Shown: positions 14,012 through 18,914 of the stretch, piece after piece | How the letters are laid out: each line of letters starts with the position of its first letter | How positions within the stretch are numbered: the first letter of the stretch is position 1 | NCBI GenBank assembly: GCA_027622355.1 | Contig: JAQBZT010000016.1 | Span: 1-18,914, forward strand | Source: a bacterium | GTDB lineage: Bacteria > UBA8248 | DNA: 18,914 nucleotides | Direction: 5' to 3' | Notes under the pieces: generated by a model | The model's database searches: none | Seen by the model: the letters and a program-made list of their open reading frames with translations, nothing else | Told to the model about the DNA's origin: nothing | Program-made: the position numbers and the translations under genes

Positions 14012-15520
14012 ATGTCGCCCGATGTCAGCTACGCTTCTCGCCTCGATACATCCGTCAGGTCATCTGAATACCAGAATTTCGAAACGAGTTATTTCGAGTT
14101 TTTTCCCGCCATCCAGAGGGTCCTCTCGGAAACGGATCTCTCCCGGGTCCTGCAAATCATCTGCGAGGAGGCCGTCGGCGTTCTCGGCGCGAACCGCTCC
14201 ATGCTTCTCCGGCTGCGCGCGGACGGCGGCCACGAGGTGGCCGGAAGCTACGGGATGCCGGAAGAATTCGCCGCCGCCGCCGCCGCACACCGCGGCCCCT
14301 CCGTTTTGCGCGATATCCTGAAAAGAGGGGAGATTGAAGTCGTCCCGGAGGTCTCGCGCGATTTCCGCTCTTTTCAACATGACGTTTCCAGGCAGTCGGG
14401 CCACGTGACCCTGTGCGCGATTCCGCTCGAGGCGGCGGGCGCTCCGATCGGCGGCCTGTTCATCTACTTTCTTCGAAAGCGCAACTTCACCCTCCACGAG
14501 CGGAGGCTCGCCACTTCCTTCGGTCAGCTCGCGGCGCTGATGATCGAGAAGGCAGAGCTTGTTAGTTCGCTCGAGTCCCGGGTTGACGAGCAGAGAAGCC
14601 TGGAGCGGGCGCTGCGCCACATCGCGTCGAACCAGAAGGTGGACGAGATCATCCAGGCGGTCCTTTCGGAGAGCAAGCCGATCATGGGGACGGACCGCTG
14701 CTCGGTCATGCTGCCCCACCAGAAAACCGGGGAGCTGCGTCTTTTCATCGGACAAGGTATTTCCGCGTCCTTCGTGGACAAGCTGGCCGCGCTCCCGGAG
14801 CCTTTTCCCATCGGATCGAGGTATGTTTCCAACCCCTCCATGGACAAGCCGACGATTATCCCGGACGCCACCCAGGACCCGGTTTATGGAAAAATCCAGG
14901 CCGAGGAAGGCAACCAGACCATGGCGGTTTTTCCGCTCCGCCTGAAAGATCGGAACCTGGGCGCCATGTTTTTCTTCTGGCCGCACCCGCAGGAAATCGG
15001 TGCCCAGAAGATCGCCCTGGGACAGACTTACGCCTACCAGGTGGCCATCGCCTTCGAGAAGGCCCGGCTGTTTGAAGAGGAAAGGGACAGCCGCAATTTT
15101 TTGATGAGTGTCATCGGCGACGCCGCCGATGCGGTCATCATCACGGGTTTCGATCGGAGGATTACCCTGTGGAATACCGGCGCCGAGAGGGTCTACGGAT
15201 ACACGAAGGAGGAGGCGCTGGGCAGCCACATCACCCTGATCATGCCGGAGCGGATGCGGGACGCCGTCCTGAAAAACGGGAGCCGGGTCCGCGAGCACAA
15301 GGAATCGGTATTTTTCGAGGCCCCGATGCGGGCCAAGTCCGGAAAGGAGATTCCCGCGAGCATCGCCCTCTCTCCGGTGAGCGATGAGGACGGGAACATC
15401 GTCGCGGTCGCCAGCATCCACAAGGATTTGACCGAGCGAAACCGCGCCGAACAGTCGCTGCGGGATAGCGAGGAGCGTCTCCGGAGCATCTACGATGCGG
15501 CCAACGACGCCATTTCCTGA
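14012..15520 (+). CDS. GAF/PAS sensor histidine kinase, N-terminal part (split by frameshift)
   Basis: This 502-residue frame encodes the sensory half of a soluble histidine kinase and stops inside its second PAS domain. Domains in order: GAF (about 27-180), GAF (about 195-350, with GQTYAYQVAIAFEKARLFEEER leading out of it), PAS (about 358-478, with DAVIITGFDRRITLWNTGAER and a C-terminal ASIHKDLTERNRAE), and the start of a second PAS (483 to the end: RDSEERLRSIYDAANDAIS). The TGA at 15518 interrupts the expected PAS continuation, which resumes in another frame as FLIDLESQRIVETNPQASRM. No membrane helix is seen, so the signal is probably a cytoplasmic small molecule or redox state. ATG 14012 follows a weak AAAGAGAG site. 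The rest of the same ancestral gene is the frame ending at 17064. Confidence 0.9.
   Translation: MSPDVSYASRLDTSVRSSEYQNFETSYFEFFPAIQRVLSETDLSRVLQIICEEAVGVLGANRSMLLRLRADGGHEVAGSYGMPEEFAAAAAAHRGPSVLRDILKRGEIEVVPEVSRDFRSFQHDVSRQSGHVTLCAIPLEAAGAPIGGLFIYFLRKRNFTLHERRLATSFGQLAALMIEKAELVSSLESRVDEQRSLERALRHIASNQKVDEIIQAVLSESKPIMGTDRCSVMLPHQKTGELRLFIGQGISASFVDKLAALPEPFPIGSRYVSNPSMDKPTIIPDATQDPVYGKIQAEEGNQTMAVFPLRLKDRNLGAMFFFWPHPQEIGAQKIALGQTYAYQVAIAFEKARLFEEERDSRNFLMSVIGDAADAVIITGFDRRITLWNTGAERVYGYTKEEALGSHITLIMPERMRDAVLKNGSRVREHKESVFFEAPMRAKSGKEIPASIALSPVSDEDGNIVAVASIHKDLTERNRAEQSLRDSEERLRSIYDAANDAIS
15509..15520 (+). other. Frameshift site within the histidine kinase gene
   Basis: Reading GCC ATT TCC TGA ends the first frame. 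One extra base between AT (15512-15513) and TTC (15514-15516) would give DAI-FLIDLE, a typical PAS sequence, and join both frames into a single kinase. The simplest explanation is loss of one base, for example C from ATC TTC. The site has only a T3 run and no slippery heptamer, so a mutation or a sequencing/assembly error is more likely than programmed frameshifting. Confidence 0.88.
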
Positions 15521-15570
15521 TCGATCTGGAATCGCAGAGGATCGTCGAAACGAACCCCCAAGCATCCCGG

Positions 15571-17064
15571 ATGCTCGGCTACACCCGGGAGGAGCTCGCG
15601 GGGATGCTCATTCAGCAGATTCATCCCCATGAAATGCCGCTTCTGCTTTCCATGATGAATGAACTGCGCGAGGGAAGGGTGGTCCGCACCGACCGGCTCT
15701 CGTGCCTGACGAAATCGAAGGAGAGCATCCCTGCGGAAATTTCCTTTTCCAGCGTGGAGATCAAGGGCCGGCCATTCGTCATGGCGATCGTGCGCGACAT
15801 CACGGAAAGAATACGCGCCGAGAAAGAGCAGGAGTTGTACGTCGAGCACCTGAAGGCGCTGAACAATCTAACCCAAAAAATTACGACCAGCCTGGATCTG
15901 GAAGAGGTGCTCCGCTATATCACTGATTCGGCCGGTTTCCTCTTGAGCGTTCCTTTCGTTCAGATTTTTATCAACGAGGGGGGGTATCTGGTTCTCAAGG
16001 CGCGGAACCGGGACGGGTGGGATCTGGGGGACCGGGCGTTCCCGATCGGAAAGGGCGCCGTCGGGTATGTCGCAGAGCGCGGCGAGATTATCTACAGCGA
16101 AAATGTTCAGGAAGATTCGATCTGGCAGTTCAAGAATATCGCGGTAGAATACAGTCTGGTCTCGTTCTTGGGTGTTCCCTTGTTGAGCGAGGGGAATGTG
16201 TATGGCGTTCTCTCGTGCCTGACCCAGGAGAAGAGAGCGTTTACCAAGGATGAGTACGAACTCATCTCCGCTTTCGCGAACGCGGCGTCCGTCGCCCTCC
16301 AGAACGCAGAGGTCCACTCGCGGCTGGAAGCTTCCTTCGATGAACTGCACAAGCAGCAAAAGATGATCGTGCGGGCCGAGAAGCTCTCCTCGCTCGGCGT
16401 TCTCGCCGCGGGGGCGGCGCATGAGATCCTGAACCCGGCCAACATCATCAGCATCCGCGCCCAGCGCCTCGCCGAAAAAAGCGTGGGCGGAACCCAGGAG
16501 CACAAGGCGGCCGAGATCATCCTGCACAATGTCCGGCGGATTTCGCGGATTTGCGACGACTTGAGGCGCTTCTCCCGCGATGAGCCGCCCGCGATGGCGC
16601 CCTTTGATCCGGACGAGGTGCTCCGGGAGTCGGTCGGGTTCATGGAGTCGGAGATCCGCGCGGCCGGCGTCGCGTGCCGTCTGGAGCTGAATCCGGGGCC
16701 GGTCGCCGTCCGGGGCGATTCGCATCAAATCCAGCAGGTGTTCATCAACCTGCTGAGCAACGCCCGGGACGCCATGCCCGGGGGAGGGCGGCTGCGCGTC
16801 GCCTCGCGGGAGATCGAGGAGGACGGCAAGAGATGGTGGGAGGCGCGCTTTTCAGATTCGGGCGCGGGGATTCCGGAGGACACCCAGGGCCAGATATTCG
16901 ATCCCTTCTTCACCACCAAGCCCGAGGACCGCGGCACGGGCCTGGGCCTCTCGGTCTCACACGGGATCATCGAAAACCATGGCGGAAAGATTTGGGTCGA
17001 ATCGACTCCCGGCCAGGGAGCGACCTTTTATGTACGACTGGAAGTATTTCTGCAAGGAGGATGA
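15571..17064 (+). CDS. GAF/PAS sensor histidine kinase, C-terminal part (PAS-GAF-HisKA-HATPase)
   Basis: This is the catalytic half of the kinase begun at 14012. Homologous sequence opens at 15514; ATG 15571 is the first start codon in this frame but lies inside the PAS domain and has no ribosome binding site. Domains: rest of PAS 2 (to about 15830, ending IVRDITERIRAEKE), a third GAF (about 15845-16325), HisKA with the phosphorylated histidine in GAAHEILNP (CAT at 16420-16422), and a HATPase domain. The ATPase part has the N box NLLSNARDAMP (about 16748-16780), the G1 box DSGAGIP, an F box DPFFTTK and the G2 box GTGLGLS. All catalytic motifs are intact, so the joined 14012-17064 protein would be functional. 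The stop overlaps an ATG (ATGA at 17061-17064), and the response regulator follows. With the frameshift real, this half is probably not made; with it artefactual, this is one roughly 1017-residue kinase. Confidence 0.9.
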   Translation: MLGYTREELAGMLIQQIHPHEMPLLLSMMNELREGRVVRTDRLSCLTKSKESIPAEISFSSVEIKGRPFVMAIVRDITERIRAEKEQELYVEHLKALNNLTQKITTSLDLEEVLRYITDSAGFLLSVPFVQIFINEGGYLVLKARNRDGWDLGDRAFPIGKGAVGYVAERGEIIYSENVQEDSIWQFKNIAVEYSLVSFLGVPLLSEGNVYGVLSCLTQEKRAFTKDEYELISAFANAASVALQNAEVHSRLEASFDELHKQQKMIVRAEKLSSLGVLAAGAAHEILNPANIISIRAQRLAEKSVGGTQEHKAAEIILHNVRRISRICDDLRRFSRDEPPAMAPFDPDEVLRESVGFMESEIRAAGVACRLELNPGPVAVRGDSHQIQQVFINLLSNARDAMPGGGRLRVASREIEEDGKRWWEARFSDSGAGIPEDTQGQIFDPFFTTKPEDRGTGLGLSVSHGIIENHGGKIWVESTPGQGATFYVRLEVFLQGG

Positions 17065-17069
17065 CGGAA

Positions 17070-17480
17070 ATGTCTAAAATGTTGATCGTTGATGATGAGC
17101 AGGGAGTTTTGGATGAATTGACCGAGGTTTTCTCCGAGTACGGCTATGAGATATCCACCGCCACGAACGGGAGGGATGCGATCGCCTTCGCTCTCGAGCG
17201 CCAGCCCGACATCATGCTGCTCGACATCCGGATGCCGGGGATGGATGGGCTCGAAACGCTGAAGCGAATCAAAGAGATCCGCCCCGATCAGGGTGTGATC
17301 ATGGTGACGGCCGTCCAGGAGGAAGGGCTGGCCAAGCAGGCGATGGCGCTGGGCGCGTTCGACTACATCACCAAGCCGGTGGATTTGAACTACCTCAGGA
17401 CGAGCGTGGTCATCAAAATAATCAACATGTTCTCCGAGGATGAGGTCACCCTGTCCTCCGGGAGCGAAAGCGCCATCTAG
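17070..17480 (+). CDS. Single-domain (CheY-like) response regulator
   Basis: This 136-residue receiver domain has no output domain. The acidic pair D8-D9, the phosphoacceptor D52 in LLDIRMPGMDG, T80 and K102 (in TKPVD) are all present, so it should accept phosphate, most likely from the kinase encoded just upstream. AAGGAGG (17054-17060) lies 9 bases before ATG 17070, which is preferred; the earlier in-frame ATG at 17061 abuts the site and would add only MTE. The C-terminal tail after about 121 (EDEVTLSSGSESAI) is short and disordered-looking. A receiver alone must act by protein-protein contact, by passing phosphate on, or by feedback. It is translationally linked to the kinase gene. Confidence 0.93.
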   Translation: MSKMLIVDDEQGVLDELTEVFSEYGYEISTATNGRDAIAFALERQPDIMLLDIRMPGMDGLETLKRIKEIRPDQGVIMVTAVQEEGLAKQAMALGAFDYITKPVDLNYLRTSVVIKIINMFSEDEVTLSSGSESAI

Positions 17481-17506
17481 AATCGGCTGAGAGTGGTTGC
17501 GGCGGT

Positions 17507-18199
17507 TCAGTCCCAGAACTTCGGAAGAGAGAGGTAGCCCTCGCGCGGAAGGCGCTCGACCGGCGGCCGGCCGTACATTTCCCCGAACCGCTGCAGGCTG
17601 CGCACATGGGCGAGTATCTCCCAGTGAATCTGCCGCAGGGCCGCCCCCAGGGTGATGAGAAAATGGCCCTCCCGCTCGGGGCTCTCGCGCACACCGATGG
17701 GGTGCAGCCCAGCGGCCCGGCGCCAGAACTCGAGCGCGCTCTCCTCGGCGTGCTCATCCTCCCGGACCTCGTCGAGATCGACCTCCCAGACGCAGGTCAC
17801 CGCCAGAAGCCCATCGGGACCCTCCCGGTCCAGGACCTCGAGCGCAAATCCGATCATCTCGCGCAATAAGGAAAGGAGCGATTCCCGATCGTGGCACACC
17901 CCGGCCGGTATCCAGCGGCCGGGAGTGCTCTGGATGGCCGCCATGTCCACCGGGGGCAGCGCGTGGCCCCTCTCGCGGAGCGGCGCCCGCAGCAGATCGA
18001 GCAGCCAGCGGCAGGGCACGTAGGCGATGTGGCGAAGCTGAATCTCGGGCGACCATCTGGCCCATGCGGGCGCATCCAGTGAGCGGGTGAATTCCGCATC
18101 CGGAAATGACGCGACCTCCCGGGCCACCCTTTCGGGGTCCGCGGCGAGGGCGGCGCGAAGGCGGGGAATTTCTTCCTGCATGGCGGCGCGTTCGTCCAT
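17507..18199 (-). CDS. Putative DinB/YfiT-like helical metalloprotein
   Basis: This 230-residue soluble, mostly helical protein faces the response regulator gene tail to tail across a 26-base gap with no clear terminator. WSPEIQLRHIAYVPCRWLLDLL (49-70) and LGAALRQIHWEILAHVRSLQRF (184-205) resemble helices 2 and 4 of the DinB/YfiT four-helix bundle, in which three histidines bind a metal; H57, H192 and H198 are the candidates here. DinB-like proteins include thiol-dependent transferases and hydrolases acting on small molecules. The assignment rests on helix and histidine pattern only. ATG 18199 follows GGGAGA at a normal distance; M7 (18181) is a possible alternative start. It is divergent from cobU and shares its upstream region. 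Confidence 0.6.
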   Translation of the reverse strand: MDERAAMQEEIPRLRAALAADPERVAREVASFPDAEFTRSLDAPAWARWSPEIQLRHIAYVPCRWLLDLLRAPLRERGHALPPVDMAAIQSTPGRWIPAGVCHDRESLLSLLREMIGFALEVLDREGPDGLLAVTCVWEVDLDEVREDEHAEESALEFWRRAAGLHPIGVRESPEREGHFLITLGAALRQIHWEILAHVRSLQRFGEMYGRPPVERLPREGYLSLPKFWD

Positions 18200-18378
18200 T
18201 TTTTTTCTCCCGAAGAGGACCGCGAATCCAAACCTATCATCAGGGCTCCGGGCCGGGCAATTCCCTTCCGCGCCCCGCCTTTCCTCCAGGGGCGTTTCTT
18301 TATAGATTGGTGGCGCCCGGTTTTCTTGCCCTCGGAATCTTCAGGTGCCCTCGAGTCTCCAGATGAAAGGAAGGGGAT

Positions 18379-18914
18379 GTGGTGGCCGGAAACGATAAGC
18401 TGATCCTCATCGGAGGCGGCGTGCGCTCGGGGAAGAGCCGCCTCGCCCTTGCGCTCGCCCGGGAGCTGGGGGAGCGCCGCGTCTTTCTCGCCACCGCCGA
18501 GGCGGGCGATGCGGAGATGCGCGAGCGCATCGCGGCCCACCGCGCCGAGCGGGGAGATGACTTCGAAACCATCGAGGAGCCGGCGGCGCTGGCGGCGGCG
18601 CTGGGGCGGATCGGGAGAGCGAATGTCGTGGTGATCGACTGCGTGACGTTCTGGCTCTCGAACCTGCTCCTGCGGGGGGATGCGCCCGGAGAGATATTGC
18701 AGAAAGCGGACGCGCTGCTCGCTTCCCTTCAGAGTCTTTCCTGCCATGTCATTTTGGTGACCAATGAAGTCGGGATGGGGGTGGTGCCCGAATCCGCCCT
18801 GGGACGGCAGTTCCGCGATCTGACCGGGACCGTGAACGCCCGGATCGCCCGCCGGGCGGATGAGGTCTACTTCTCGGCGCTGGGGATGATGCTTCGCCTC
18901 AAGCCGGGGCCAAT
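18379..18914 (+). CDS. cobU: Adenosylcobinamide kinase/adenosylcobinamide-phosphate guanylyltransferase (partial, runs off the right edge)
   Basis: The first roughly 178 codons of CobU/CobP are present. The enzyme phosphorylates adenosylcobinamide and then transfers GMP to it, in nucleotide-loop assembly of cobalamin. The N-terminal P-loop is IGGGVRSGKS. IAAHRAERGDDFETIEEP carries the histidine region that accepts GMP in the family. VVVIDCVTFWLSNLLL, VTNEVGMGVVPESALGRQFR and DLTGTVNARIARRADEVYF are diagnostic of CobU. Translation starts at one of two adjacent GTG codons (18379 or 18382), behind a purine-rich GAAAGGAAGGGG. Further cobalamin genes probably follow beyond the window. TATAGAT near 18301 is a possible -10 box. 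No cobalamin riboswitch is evident upstream. Confidence 0.93.
   Translation, partial: MVAGNDKLILIGGGVRSGKSRLALALARELGERRVFLATAEAGDAEMRERIAAHRAERGDDFETIEEPAALAAALGRIGRANVVVIDCVTFWLSNLLLRGDAPGEILQKADALLASLQSLSCHVILVTNEVGMGVVPESALGRQFRDLTGTVNARIARRADEVYFSALGMMLRLKPGP

Noticed and set aside
15505..15525. Programmed ribosomal frameshifting in the kinase gene
   Set aside because: No X-XXY-YYZ slippery heptamer and no obvious downstream stimulatory structure; a simple indel explains the change.
14060..15565. A 501-residue minus-strand frame opposite the kinase
   Set aside because: It is an antisense shadow of the GAF/PAS sensor gene, codon-aligned with it and without domain features.
18240..18400. 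A cobalamin riboswitch upstream of cobU
   Set aside because: AGGTGCCC followed by GATGAAAGGAAGG looks superficially like its 5' part, but there is no GCCACTG B12 box, the expected core is absent, and the coding region begins immediately.
1..18914. CRISPR arrays, insertion sequences, integrases or phage genes
   Set aside because: No regularly spaced repeats, transposase-like proteins or terminal inverted repeats were seen on either strand.

Overview
The window is GC-rich, densely coded bacterial DNA with conventional ribosome binding sites and a tRNA gene whose 3' CCA is encoded. The gene mix is a propionyl-CoA synthetase-like ligase, hydantoinase/oxoprolinase-family enzymes, a LVIVD beta-propeller, a DoxX-like membrane protein, a multi-GAF/PAS sensor kinase, a chemoreceptor and cobU. 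This fits an environmental, Gram-negative-type heterotroph, for example a Tectomicrobia-, Rokubacteria- or Desulfobacterota-like lineage. That placement is a guess from style and gene content; no marker gene here settles it.

Layout. (1) 1-2057, minus strand: an acyl-CoA synthetase of the PrpE type, followed 22 bp later by the start of a HyuA-type gene that runs off the left edge. (2) 2058-2536: a divergent control region with GC hairpins, a candidate promoter for each side and an AT-rich patch. (3) 2537-4099, plus strand: a methyl-accepting chemotaxis protein without a HAMP domain, closed by a perfect intrinsic terminator. (4) 4337-11590, plus strand: a four-gene catabolic operon made of a fused HyuA-HyuB protein, a metal-dependent cyclase-family hydrolase, a DUF1116 (YlbE/AllG-type) protein and an aldo/keto reductase. 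It has a palindromic operator candidate in front and ends at a terminator. (5) 11651-13462: a LVIVD-repeat propeller and a small four-helix DoxX-like membrane protein, both closely spaced behind that terminator. (6) 13552-13637: tRNA-Leu(TAA), followed by a strikingly AT-rich block with no convincing gene. (7) 14012-17480: a soluble GAF-GAF-PAS-PAS-GAF histidine kinase split by a one-base frameshift, with a single-domain response regulator attached. (8) 17507-18199, minus strand: a putative DinB-like protein. (9) 18379 to the right edge: cobU, truncated by the window.

The most interesting part is the operon at 4337-11590. Fused HyuAB proteins hydrolyse cyclic amides or carboxylate ketones with ATP. 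Cyclase-family enzymes cleave amide or lactam bonds. DUF1116 is known from the E. coli oxamate carbamoyltransferase system, where it works with FdrA and YlbF, neither of which is present here. Together these genes suggest an uncharacterised route for degrading a nitrogen-containing (hydantoin-, lactam- or ureide-like) compound. The second HyuA gene, linked to a short-chain acyl-CoA synthetase on the opposite strand, may serve a related task. The substrate cannot be read from sequence alone.
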